64,000 bases of DNA from Caenorhabditis remanei. Its lineage: Eukaryota; Nematoda; Chromadorea; Rhabditida; Rhabditidae. Location of the stretch: contig NC_071332.1 of assembly GCF_010183535.1 (NCBI RefSeq), forward strand, positions 8,866,001-8,930,000. Direction: 5' to 3'. Positions within the stretch are counted from its first letter, which is position 1. Each line of letters starts with the position of its first letter. The notes below the pieces were generated by a model. It was not told the origin of the DNA. It was given only the letters and a program-made list of their open reading frames with translations, and did no database searches. This document shows, one piece after another, positions 49,052-61,084 of the stretch. The position numbers and the translations under genes are program-made.

Positions 49052-50958
49052 ATGGCGTCTCTTTTGCCATTGGTTCAAACCCGTAGCAATACGGTGAACT
49101 TTTTCATGAGAAGATCTGGACCAGAACTGTGGAAAACACTCACTTCTGTCTCCAAGTCAGGACAAAAGAAAGGACGTCGTAACACAAGACAGCCGATCCG
49201 ACCACTCAATCGTTTTTATCGCATCGGATCAAGTAAGAAACCGTGAAGAATTATCAGTGTTATTAGCTCGGCACAGTTCTTACAGCTGCGCTCCATCGAA
49301 ATCCCCTTGAGAAATGTCTCTTTTTCTTCGAGTCTCTCAATTTCGCACGCAATTTTCTGTGGTTTCGGTAGAGCGCGGTTGTTAGATGCGTGCCGTGCTA
49401 ATAAACTAAAATTATAGGTCCCATGAAAGTCGAATTTGCTGGATTGAACGCTCCAATGCGTATGAATCAGGATCAAGGATTGCTCTCGATTGCTGAGCAG
49501 ACAGAAGACGAAATCCGTGATTCTATGGGCGGTGTGAAGAAGATTTTAGAAGAAAAAGACACGTAAGATTCTATATACACTGTACATCTGTTGTTTGACT
49601 TTTAGAGGAAAAAAGAAACGTAATCGTGAGAAACTTCACCCAATGGAGAGAGGATTCTCAGGAACTCAGCTCGTCGGTCAAAAGCTTGGTGCTCCACCAC
49701 CAGTCGATGGCGTCGACTTTGATGATTTCGAAACATACTGTCTTGAGGTTAAGCGTACTTCAAACATGACAAATGTGTTTGGAAGAGTTCACACAATGTC
49801 AGCACTTGTCGTAACTGGAAATGGACGCGGACTTGCTGGTTATGCTGTTGGAAAAGCACCAATTCATCGAACAACAACTGCTATTATCAATGGAATGGGA
49901 ATGGCATCTCGAAAAATCTTCCACGTCGAACTTCACGAAGGACGTACCATCTATCAAGATTTCTATGCTGAGTGCCGTAATACACGAGTCTTCGCTCAAC
50001 GTCGTCCACGAGGATTCGGTTTGACATGTCATCCCCGCCTGATCAAGATCTGCGAAGCTATTGGTATCAAAGATATTTATGTGAAAGTTGAGGGATCCAC
50101 TAAGAATTACTTAGCCCTGACTCATGCCTTTGTCACCGGACTTCTCAATCAAGAGACTCATCAACAGTTGGCTGAGAGAAAAGGTAACGTTTTAGTCGAT
50201 AGCTCTCAACGCTGGAATTTGTATATCATAAAGCAATTGAGTTTATCCTTTTAATAGTGATCCCTTTTTAGTTCCGCTAGAAGAGAACACATTTTCTGAT
50301 CAGACAATCTGTTCTCTTCATTCATTAGAACTGCATATTCAATTTTATTTTGTTCTTGAGACTTTGAAGGTCTTCTCTAATTCTCACTTTCTCATAGCTT
50401 CCTTGTCTCACACTTCCGTCATTACTACCAATTCAAAATTCGGAAATTCGCAGGTCTTCACGTTGTTGAAATGTCCCCATCTCGTCACTTCTTGCCTCAA
50501 ATTGTTGCGTCACCGATTTCAGCCGAACTCAAAACCGAGGAAACCCTGGAGGCACTTGATGTATGAAACTCAACTAAATTCGTTAAAACTTGAACAAATT
50601 CTGTTATTTTCAGCGCTTGAATCTTGATGACTTCTACGGTGAAGGACGCTATCCATTAAGAAAACCGAAAGCACTTCCATTCTTCTCCAATCTAGAAGGT
50701 CATTTGGACGCAAGATGGAGGAAGCATCCCTTCAGAAATCAGGAATCGGTACAGACTCGAATTGAGTCCACCTTATCATAAAACCCTAAATCATTTCAGA
50801 CAATGATCCGTCTCATTGCTGACAATATGGTTCCCCGGTGGACTCGTGATGCTCGTGCCGCGTGGGCCGAACAGCGAAACGAACGGATGACGACGGGTGT
50901 TGAGCCAATGCCTCTCGGTATCGGACTCTCTCATGTGGTCCCGAAAAAGGAGGACTGA
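49052..50958 (+). CDS. mrps-5: Mitochondrial ribosomal protein uS5m (MRPS-5)
   Basis: Six exons, 49052-49232, 49418-49562, 49606-50183, 50454-50560, 50614-50748 and 50800-50958, give 434 residues. The amino end is basic with Arg/Lys/Ser, as for a mitochondrial import signal. The S5 dsRNA-binding domain begins near residue 160 and carries the family pattern FGRVHTMSALVVTGNGRGLAGYAVGKA. The S5 carboxy domain follows (GFGLTCHPRLIKICEAIGIKDIYVKVEGST, abbreviated: GFGL...IGIKD...VEGS). Long amino and carboxy extensions are typical of metazoan mitochondrial S5. The protein is part of the small subunit of the mitoribosome. In C. elegans its knockdown perturbs mitochondrial translation and extends lifespan. 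The ATG follows an ATTACAG acceptor directly, so the message is probably trans-spliced. Confidence 0.96.
49263..49401. repeat. Palindromic element inside mrps-5 intron 1
   Basis: Outer arms TTAGCTCGGCAC (49263-49274) and GTGCCGTGCTAA (49390-49401) pair with one mismatch. Inner arms GCGCTCCATCGAAA (49288-49301) and TTTCGGTAGAGCGC (49363-49376) pair with two mismatches. A further short TTGAGA/TCTCAA stem lies inside. The whole fills most of the 185-base intron. It is likely a small foldback repeat of a dispersed family; a structured intronic RNA is the alternative. Confidence 0.65.
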
Positions 50959-51651
50959 AGGCTATTACGTTCAGATTAAATTTGCTTTCTTTTTTCTTTG
51001 TTTATTCGGTAGTTGTAGTAGAACTCTTTAATTTGTTTTCCAGGTTTGCTTTCTTTGTTCTTTTTGTTGTTTTTCGTCATTTTTTCTGTAATCTAGCAAA
51101 AATACAGCACTACAAAATACTCCAGATTACGGCTGAAAATAGACAGCTGAATGTCTCAACATTTCATTCCAAAGGTTACAAGGCATTTATGTTACGCTGG
51201 ACTTAGACTGTGCCATTTTCAGAACAGCTGATTATGGGAGAAGCTAAAATTCATTCGCTCTTCATCATTGCTCTTGCCAGTTGCAGATGTTGGCTCTAAA
51301 ATGATGAAAGTGCATAATTTTCAAAAACCATTCGGTTAACATAGAAGTTCGTTTATTTTCTTTGTTCTCCAAAACGAAAATAGAGAAGATGGATGAGAAT
51401 AAGAGAGGACGAGAGACAGATACAGCGAGAATAAAGTGATATGCGGCCAGCTAATAGTATTGCCACGTGGCACATTTCTTTGAAGTTTGGCCACGTGGAT
51501 TGAGAGGGAAAGAAGAAGAAGAGGAATCTAAGAAAATAAGGAATGAAGGGTGGAAGAGGAAAAGCGAGTCCGAGCTCAATGGTTGGAAAGTTTATGGTAT
51601 GGGAGAGGTAGTGGTGAAAACTTCAAGGTTTTCATGTTGCTCTGGAGATTC
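50959..51651. other. Convergent intergenic region
   Basis: It lies between the 3' end of mrps-5 (plus) and the 3' end of the minus-strand peptide gene, so it holds both 3' UTRs. An AAAGTGCA word is present at 51307. No coding exon was identified. Confidence 0.5.
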
Positions 51652-53126
51652 TCAACGAAGTTTTGACATGTAGCTTCCCAGGAAGATCTTTTGAAGGTTC
51701 TTCATTCCACCACGCTTTCCACCACCGTTGACGAATGGAGACTTCTTCGAGACTGTAATAATACAAAAATTAGGAGAGAAAAGTTGAAAGTAATCCCGGA
51801 TTTCCGAAAGGAATATTCGATTCTCAGTGGTCAGAAGAACATGAGCCTAACTAATCCATTCATTAATAATACAATAGACAATTGTTTTTCATTTGGGAAA
51901 GGAAGCTTCTTTTTCTTCCTCTTAATGATTCCATCCGGGGGTGGTTGACTAGAATAAGGTGATCATTGAAACATGTCACAAGACAAGTTTTGGAACAAAA
52001 AGAAAATTCAACATTTTGTTTTCGTTTCAGTCGCAACAAATGGAATGGAAATCAATGAGCAAGCGTCTATATTAACTGATTTTCATAATTTATTCGTTGC
52101 GTAGTACGAGATGAGAGTGCTCCTTAGAAAGACGAAAACAAAGAGTTTTCTTGGAGAATTTATGCATTTTTAATGGGTTACGGTAGATAGGATGTACTTT
52201 TGAGTCACAAAACAACCAAAGTGGCTGAATTTCATAGTAACTATAACGCTGAATACGAAACTCTGTGGATTTCACCTGCATCTATTAATATATTCATAAG
52301 AAGTTTCAGAGTCAGGCTACCACGTGGAGACACAGACAAAATCAAACTACAAGAATTACCTGGTCCAGCGACACAATCAAGACGGTAAAGGGCCATCAGA
52401 TACTCGACGCAAGCCCAATTTCCACCACATTCATTCAATGTTGAGCAGTCGACTGGGACGTATTCTGAAATATGAGGATTCTGAATTCTTCGACTTTTTC
52501 TTCCCATGAAATACTAGTCCACGAGACTATATCTTTCTTCATATCAGTCGAAAGACTAGACTAATCTCGCCACCATTTTCACTTCATTTCATCCCCCGAT
52601 TAATTCTATAATCCTTTGGAAGTCTTGGAAGAACAAAAGAAGCAAGATCTACCCCACAATACAGAATAAATCCATTCGGATAATTAACAGATCTCTTGTT
52701 TTTTGTGACTTCACTTATTAGGAAACGTATGATCTTTTTCTGCTTTTAGCCACCCCCACCTGTCATAAGGTGCAAAGAATTATTAAAATGAAAAGGATCG
52801 GATTACGAGGAAAGCCAGTAGAAGGATCAGCATTTTGGGGGTTCTTGGATCCTTTAAGAGTGCTAGAATACTCTAAAGAGTAAGTCTAGATTACTGTATG
52901 CTAGATAATCAGATCAAAAACTGAATCGACAAATGAGATAATTGCTAATTAAAGTTTTAAAAGGTTTCGTCGCAACTCTCGTGTTTGTTTTTTCCTATAT
53001 CTCAATTCTATTTACTAATCTCAATTTTGTTACAGTACCTTCTCGATCGGTCGACTCCCGAACGACGGCGCCGAGTGCCATGTGGAGGACAAGAATACTG
53101 AGTGCAATGATCAGTTTTGTGAGCAT
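51652..53126 (-). CDS. Small secreted precursor with four cysteines (97 aa), candidate peptide hormone
   Basis: Three exons, 53126-53039, 52464-52360 and 51752-51652, all phase 1 and GT/AG, give 97 residues. MLTKLIIALSILVLHMALGA is a clear signal peptide. The middle exon carries four cysteines spaced CX5CX5CX11C (DCSTLNECGGNWAC...LDC). The last exon is basic, with a GGGKRGG motif that could be a dibasic processing site, followed by MKNLQKIFLGSYMSKLR. The layout (signal, small disulphide module, dibasic site, basic tail) resembles neuropeptide or peptide-hormone precursors, but I do not recognise the family. The second intron is about 600 bases, so a further small exon between exons 2 and 3 is possible, although the direct join is in frame. 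Confidence 0.75.
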
Positions 53127-54868
53127 TTTTGTATTATTTGTGTGTGTTTAACACGATGTGTTACCTGAAATTCGAGAAGTTATATAATATTCAAGACCAG
53201 TGAGAATGGGTATTCCTAAAAGAAAAAGGAGAGAAACTGAACACGAAAGAGGCGGAGTCGTTTCTTTAAGAAGGCGAAAATTGGGGAGGGAGTAATGGAA
53301 AAAGGGGCGGAGCTAAGAAAGATTAAGCTGGAAAGAGAATAGGGGGAAGAATTGAAAAAAGAGGGAATGAAGCATGTGTTCACTTTAAGGATGACTCAAA
53401 ACTAAAGAAGAAGAAATTGTTAAGGGGGTGGTGGATCTATTATTTCAGATCTGAATGAATTGGATGGGTGATCTGGAATTTCGTCAATAGAGTAAGAAAT
53501 AGAATCTCATCGAAAACTGAACATCATTCCAGAACGTTCCTTGTTTTAAAAGTTCCTCTTCCTGTGTAAATATCATTTGCTGCTTCACCAACTCTCCAAA
53601 ACTTCTGAATTGAGAATTCCAATTTTTCAGAGCACATGCGTCGTAAACTATTAGTGGCAATGCTTAAAAATAAATTTCTCATTAGATATTCTGAGCTCGG
53701 AAAGTAGTCTGAAGTTGCTCAATGTACTACAAAAACGAGAAACACCTGAATTTGAGTGGTGCGTGAGCAATGAGCAATCCGAATTGACGCGTTTCAGGGA
53801 GTGAAAGAAAGAGCAAGTTTATTTGGTTTCTTTTAATTACAATTGTTTCAAAATATGAAACAAAAAGTGAGTAGGTGGGAAGGAAAAAAGAGATTTCTGG
53901 TCAAATGAAGGTGTTGAATCGAAGAAGGAAGTGGTGAGAGAGACGACAATGACAAGTGATAATTATAATGTTGAAACAAGTTGTTTTGATTTAAACTTGA
54001 ATATTCTCGAGCAGGAATTCGTCAGTTTGAAGACAAAAAGTTCAAAGATAAAACAATAGTTTGGAAGGGATGGATAGATAGAACGTTATACGTTAGATTC
54101 TATTTTTGAGTCACCTCGATCCGCTGAAGATCTGAAGCGATGAAGCTCAATCGGGGGGAAGTGTTCTCTTCCGATTGACGAATACGTGCGGCTCCACCCA
54201 CCCAATCGGGGTTCCTAGACATAGTAACTTGGCGGGGGAGTAAAGGAACCACACACGCCATTTCAAGAACCTATTCGGGGTTTTATTGCATTCTTCGCAA
54301 AATTCCAATTACAATAAAGAGGTGGGTTGCACAGAAATAGATTGTTGAGTTTGAGTAGAGCGAAAGTAGTTGTTCAGACAATTCGAAAGATTATAGTTTG
54401 CTCCAAACGTTTCAGTTGTAACCGATGGGAATCAAACATAAAAAACGAAAATCGGAAGTTATTCTGAAAAAAAAAAAGATTTCGTCAGAATAATTTGAGA
54501 AGATAAAACCACTTTCAGATTCTGAGAGTTCTGAGGATCTCCGTGGTGTCTTAAATAAGGAAACCACTATACGACAGGCCAGGTAAATCCTACTGTTTAT
54601 TGAACAGATAACGTGTTCAGACCGATTATAAAATTCAAAATCAAAACACGTGGTGTAATTTTTAAAACGAGATTCTCCGAGTGTACCGGACACGTCAATA
54701 TAAAACAGAAAACTCATTTCTCCGCAGTATTCACGGTCATTAATTCTTGAACATTTACCTACTTCATAATTTTCTGAATGTGTCAGAACACACCCTCTAA
54801 TCCTGTATCCGACTAGAAAAGAGACACATCAACTGAACTGAAGTACTTTTGGTAAAAAGAAGAAATCA

Positions 54869-55285
54869 CTAATGAATAAACAAAATACATGAATAATCAG
54901 TCTCTAGCTCTTTTTTATCCACTTTTATACCAACTATTTCCGAAATTTTACGTGCCAATGAGAGCATGACAAACAGCTTATCCTTTCCTCCCCCAGGCAT
55001 TCTTAATTGATGACGAATATCAAGTGACAATGGAATAGAAGATGTTTTGTACGTGACAATTTGGGTAGTAACCCACTTGAATGAAAGAGTGAGTGACGTT
55101 ATTATTAATATTCTTCTCATTTCCAAAATTTCATGCAACAAGTACATGGTCAATGAGTCAAAGAAAAAGTGTAGTAGATCATCGCGTGCGGTCAGAACCA
55201 AATACACTTTTTGGTCTTCTGTCTGGTCAAGTAGAAATAGTAGAATTGATGCATTTTGCGTCTTTGGACAGCTTTCGTTCAACAT
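54869..55285 (-). other. Unassigned 138-codon open frame
   Basis: Begins MLNESCPKTQNASILLFLLD and ends in a stop at 54869, with mixed hydrophobic and charged content. Upstream on the same strand the frames are quickly closed, and I could not join further exons. It could be the last exon of an unrecognised or decayed gene, but there is no domain and no good acceptor. Confidence 0.2.
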
Positions 55286-57882
55286 TGAAAAGATTATCTA
55301 GCACAGACTGTATATCTTAGTACTTTGAAGAAAACATGTTGGGGTATTCCCTTTTCAGATGAAAACAACTTAGAGTCATCAGCGTCTAAACATCATCAGA
55401 TAATACCGATTCGCTATTTTAAACCCATCAAAATCCGTAGAAAAACGCCAGATCAAAAACTGTCGTTTGGTCTCCTAGACATCCCAATGTTAACGTTTGT
55501 GTCTGGGCGAGTAGATCTTGTAGGCGTTATTATTCTTCTAGACCATCAATGTTTTGTTTTCTTAATTTAAAAACAAGTTTAATATTACGCACGTTTTCTT
55601 TTCATTTACAGATCATTTCAAAGTAGAAGCCTCACCAATTTCTATTTTTGAAACATGGAAAAGGTGAAAACTAATCTTTATTCTATCTTACTGACTGGAA
55701 TTAACTCGATACAAATACTTTATCCTTTTCTATGGATTTTCAATTCTGCAACTAAAAATAGATGCTACTTATACTCCAAATCCTTTTTCCTTTTCTTAAC
55801 CTCAGATTAGTCTTCACTCTTCGGGAGACAATGCATTTGAGTACCAGGAAAGAAAATAATTTCAGAACTACCGTAGTCTAGAACACCCTCATTTGAGACA
55901 CATCTATCTTATGATGTGATTATGCACCTATCCCAGACAAGTCAATAACGGGAATGAGAATCTTCGAAAACATATAATTATGTTTTTGAGAAGAAGAATA
56001 ATGCCACATTCTGTAAACTATAATCAAATGGTTCTAAATTTTTCATATTGTTTTCCGGCAAGTCGGAAGTTTTTCAGAAATAATTCGCTGCTCTTCTGGG
56101 CATATAATGACAAACAACTTTTAAAATGGAGGTAAAATGTTGAAAAAGAATTCATAAAGTTCGGTTGTAAAACCTTTTAAAAATGAAGGTAGTCTCACAT
56201 TCCTAGTTGGGAAAAGAGCGCAAAATGAAAGTTTGAACTTTCTGATTTTTGTCGAAATTTCTTGGAGAAGGATGAATTCTGAAATCATTTTTCTAGCTAC
56301 AACAATCCATGATTCTATACGAAAGTCTCAAAAGAAGTAGGTCATTCAACAGATCAGACCTACAAAATGAGGTGATTCTGATCGAATATTTGAATGATGA
56401 CAACATTTTAGATGAGCAATACGAACTATTATTCTCATTTCTTCAGTGTAAACTGAAATTAAAATGGAAATGACAAAGTAACCGTGGGAAAGTGGAAAGT
56501 GAAGAGATGGCAGTTCTCCTTTGCAACCCAACACCTTCAAAAGAAAAAAAAAGAATTCCAGAATAGCTAATGATCCGATAGATATTTGTGTATTGTGCTA
56601 TAAATGGAAGGAAAGAGAAAACTAAAAATATCTCTGATATTAAAATTCAGAAGCCAAAGTTATAAGTTATGCAAGTGGTTAGGTTTGATGCTCAAACTAT
56701 TCCATTTGAAAGGGACAAGTAATTTGAGTTGTATTCAACATTTCCATACGTATGATTTCTGAATTGAATTGCGTAGAACATATTTCCATTGAAAATATCA
56801 AAAGAATCTGGAAATTGGACGGATGACGTGGAATGTGAAACCACCGTATTTCCAATTGGTTCTTGGCATTCATGAGATCTATGTCATGAATCTTATCCGT
56901 GTGAATGAAAATAATGATTACAGTCATCTTTGGTTTAGAATACTGATCTAAGGAAAAGGAAAAAGAAGAATGAAATAGTCATCCCAGGTTCTCTTATTCC
57001 CAAGCCAAAGAAAAACAAACTACAGAATCGAAGATGACAAATGTGAATTGTTGAATGTATACATCTTACATATATAGAACAAAGAAAAAGAAAAGATCCA
57101 GGAAACTAGTATTCAGGATGCCCATAAATCAAAAACTGGATGCGATTTCGGAGCAATTTGGACTCCGGATGATGCTTGTTTTGGGACGGACCATGTTAGT
57201 TATGACGCCATTCGTTGAAGACGTTTTTGGGGGGTTCTGATACTGATGAATATTCCTGATGAATTCGTAAGAAGTTAGGTTGAAAGCGATTGATGATTTC
57301 AGTTTTTGGGAACTAAAACATGAATGAGGTTCTAGAAGTTATTTCAGATTTCTCAAGAGTTCTGGAAATATTTTTTCGTTATAAACTAGAAGTCATCATT
57401 GACATTTCGGGAAGTTATAGCGTCATGATATTACTACAGTAGTTCCAAACTATCTGAAATTGAAAACAGGTAAGGAGAGACAAAGGACCAACTGTACCTA
57501 ATTTAATTCGAGTGTAAAGAAGCAATCATTTCGGTTTTAATAATATCAGTTAGCACTTGGAAATATCACTTCTTTCTTCAAAATGTTCTCACTTTTCTCT
57601 GAAAACAAACATGACAGGATTACGGTAGATAACACAAATAATAATGAAAACTAGTGTTTAAAACAATATCCTGCACAACTAAACCGCTTATCGAATCTTG
57701 CTTCTGAGAAATAAAAATAATAGAAGATAAACAGTCAAGGTTACTTTTTTGCTTGTCAAATTTGTCAGAAAATATAGTCATTTCTCTTATAAATAGGGAT
57801 TAAGTATTAGGAATACACTTGAACAGGAAAAGGTTCAGACACAAAGTAATTTTTGACTGTGAAAACTGAGGAATTACCTACA

Positions 57883-58250
57883 TACAGTACCGGCCAAAAG
57901 GTATCATATCAAACAGACCAAGAATAGAACTCTATTTTTGTAGTTGACAACTTTTTTGTACGAGCACTCCCTAGCAAGTTACATCTGGACAAAGTAATTT
58001 CTCCCTCAAATCGGCCCATTTCAGTGCAAAATAGTGCTATTTTTTGAGCGGTTCACTTAAAATTACTATAACTCTCTAGGAAGTGTCCGTGCAGAAAAGT
58101 TGTCAACTGCAAAAATAGAGCTCTATTCTTGGTCTGTTCGACCCCATAAAAAGTTATTTTGACAGTTAGTTTTTACCATGACACACTGTCAAAGTTGGGC
58201 GTTTTCAACCGAAGTAGGCAACATATGATACCTTATTGGCCGGTACTGTA
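57883..58250. mobile_element. Mariner/Tc1-type MITE
   Basis: Terminal inverted repeats TACAGTACCGGCCAAAAGG (from 57883) and its complement ending CCGGTACTGTA at 58250 match over 27-28 bases with one indel. The ends carry TA, the mariner/Tc1 target. A second inverted repeat of about 70 bases lies inside (about 57910-57983 against 58069-58142). On the left it directly abuts the outer repeat. On the right, about 80 bases, which themselves contain a TTGACAGT/ACTGTCAA stem, separate the two. No transposase is present, so the element is non-autonomous. Confidence 0.88.
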
Positions 58251-61084
58251 CTGTACTTCAATTATGGTAAAGGTCTGGGCAATTCAAAAAGAATGGCGAG
58301 ATACAACTGCTTGAAGATTATTTTTATACCATCACTCGAATCCTTGTAACAAATAGATGTCCATCTGAAACTAGACTGTTTTTTCTGCAGATGGGATCAG
58401 TTTTATGCTTTTCCGACCACCTCAGGAACGTGCTTTTCTTTCAATCCTTTTTGCGATACGTCATTCCCAAATTAGTTGACATTCCATGATCTTTCAAATC
58501 CTACCATCTTAGGCTTTTAAACCCTGGATCAACATCTTCACTTGACGCCATGAAAGCAAATTTCTGGGGGTCTATTTGAACTTTTACAGCGTATTTTCTA
58601 TAAACAACTCAATTCAAAACAATCATCGAATCTTCTTTGTGTGGGCTCAATAAGCGTGTTTTTTTGATATGAATGCGTCAAAGCACAATTCAATTTCTTT
58701 TCACATGTGGGAACACCTTGAAATCTGGGAAATGGAAGAATAGGGGGAATTGAGGGAATTCGGTTATCACCTGAGATTTGGTCGGAAGAATTGAGTACTT
58801 TGAATCGATTGGGGAATGGGTTTTGGCTTTTCTCTGAATCCAGTTTTTAACATGCTTCCTACTGTAGCTAACTCCCACCTCAGCTTCATAAGGAAATTTA
58901 GGACGGAAATGATTATTACTTGCAAGAATATTTACTTACCGCTCTGTACATAATAAAATAGAACTTCACTAAAGTTTTCTGTAAAACTTGGTGACCACTA
59001 TATTCCGAAAGAAACGAAGAACAAGATTTTGAGATGAGTCTAGTGACCACTCTTTAGTCAAAAGGGCGACTCTGACTACTTCTGATGAATAACGTGTCAA
59101 TGAATTATTGAAAAAATGTGAGACTCGAGCGAGAAGGGAAACCAAAACTTTGGTTTCTGTCTTTTCGGAAGCAAATCTCAAATTTTCTGAGAGAAAATGT
59201 TTCCTAGAAAAATAGTAAAACGTACTTGCGAGGGTTACATACACAAAGCCTCAAACTATCATTGTATAGGGATTTAGAAAAAGAGGAAAGGAAAAGTAGT
59301 CGGGGAAATGAAAAGTTTGCAGAGAAAAAGAAAGAAAATGGAAAATACTCGAACTGGAAGAGAGGGTCACTGGTCATCAGAATAGAAGAGCATCCTCAAA
59401 TATTGCTAGTATTTTTAAAGGTTATACGTAGAATTGAGATGGAGAATTGCATATTTCTAGAAAACTGAAGAGCTGCAAATAGAGTATCCAATGAAAAATG
59501 AGCCTTGCAAATGTCTATGTGTTGATTATTCAAAGAAAGAATACTGTACTGTCCTTATTTACTTTATTAGGACGATGCTTCCGAAACGTTGATAATTTTC
59601 AACTCCATTCTAAAACTACAATACTCCCACCTACATCCTTCTTTCGCTTTTTTTCTTGTTTACAACTGATTCGGAGTCTAAATTTCAATTTGAAAAATCT
59701 GCAGACTCAGTCGTGGGAATGAGTACAATGTGAGAGAAAGTAATATAATCAGAACAACTGAGTCACTATCCGAAAAGAAAACTTCCTTGAGATTCTAGGA
59801 AAGCTGAGGTGAATCGTAGTTTAGTGGCGTACAAACTGCAAATATATTAATCAGAATCATTGCGGAAGTTTGAGTTTTTGTGAGGGAAAACGTGTTGAAA
59901 CTGGAGTGATAAGAAAGAAATTGTAAGATGGAGGATTACAAGAACTTCCTTTCTGATACATAATATTGCTAGTACTCGTTCTTTCACAGTTTATCATTTA
60001 CACAAATCATAATTTTCTGGAGAAATACCAAATGACTCTAATCAAAGAGCGGAGAACAGAGTGGTTCAAAAAGAAAATGTGGGGAATAGAATCTATTGAA
60101 TGAGACCCCATCATTCCTTTCAGACAATGCCCCATTCTCTGCTTTATACTCTTTTTTGGGAAAAATGAAATGTGATGAGAACTCATTTGCTCCGCTTAAT
60201 GATCCACTACGGAACGTCCTCTCATTCATCATTCTTTTTTAATATTATTTGACTTTTTGGAAGCGAAACGAAGGATGAGCAGATGATGATGATGACGATA
60301 GTGGTGACAAAAAAGGGAACGTCAAAAACGTTTTGACATGTTTTTGAAAAGAGCGAAATGGAATTGGTGAAGGTGAAATTGAATTACTTTTGAGTAGGAA
60401 GAACAAGAATGATTCACTTTTTTTCTGGTTTGGTGGTAGTAGTTCAAAAAGAGCTATTTCTGTCTGAGTTGGGAGATGGCGAGCCGCTGTTACAGTATGA
60501 TCATTCCAAAATTTGGAATGGAAAGAACTTAGAAACAAATTGAACATTCAAATATTTGGAAGAATTCCTGCAAAAATATAATAAAGGAGAAATACTAAAT
60601 AAGTTGAAAAACAAACAGAAAATCTAGTACATTCAGCGGGAAAATAATGGAAGTAAAGATCATGCACTCAATGAGAAAAAGTGTGGGAAAATACTATTAG
60701 TTTGTTTAAATGATCTTGAATAACTAATAAAAAGAAAAGTCAGGATAAATGTCTCTGGGAAAAAATGAATGGATCACGGAAGGAAAACGAACACTTTTGG
60801 TTCTTGTAAATTTATTTTTATCTTGAATATTGATAAATTGGTACCAGGTAAAACTAATTATGTTTATTTCCAGAACTTGCTTGCTGGCCAACGGTCGAAG
60901 GAAAAACAGAGATCTGGAAGTTCTGATATTTATGATAAATAAAAGGTCACAAAGCATCAAACGAGAGCTTTTGTTAAATAATCTTGAGGAGTCCATCATA
61001 TCAAAGAGAGTGGTCCAAACTAAATTCAAAATTTAGATATCACTGAGTTAGGAAAGTATGCATCGAATCAATTCTTCAGATTTA

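Larger units (their letters stand above)
53127..61084. other. 8-kb noncoding stretch with a MITE
   Basis: AT-rich sequence upstream of the peptide gene. GGCGGAGTC/GGCGGAGCT boxes lie at about 53250 and 53306. A mariner-like MITE occupies 57883-58250. The 138-codon minus-strand frame at 54869-55285 is the longest unassigned frame. Nothing else is recognisable. Confidence 0.5.
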
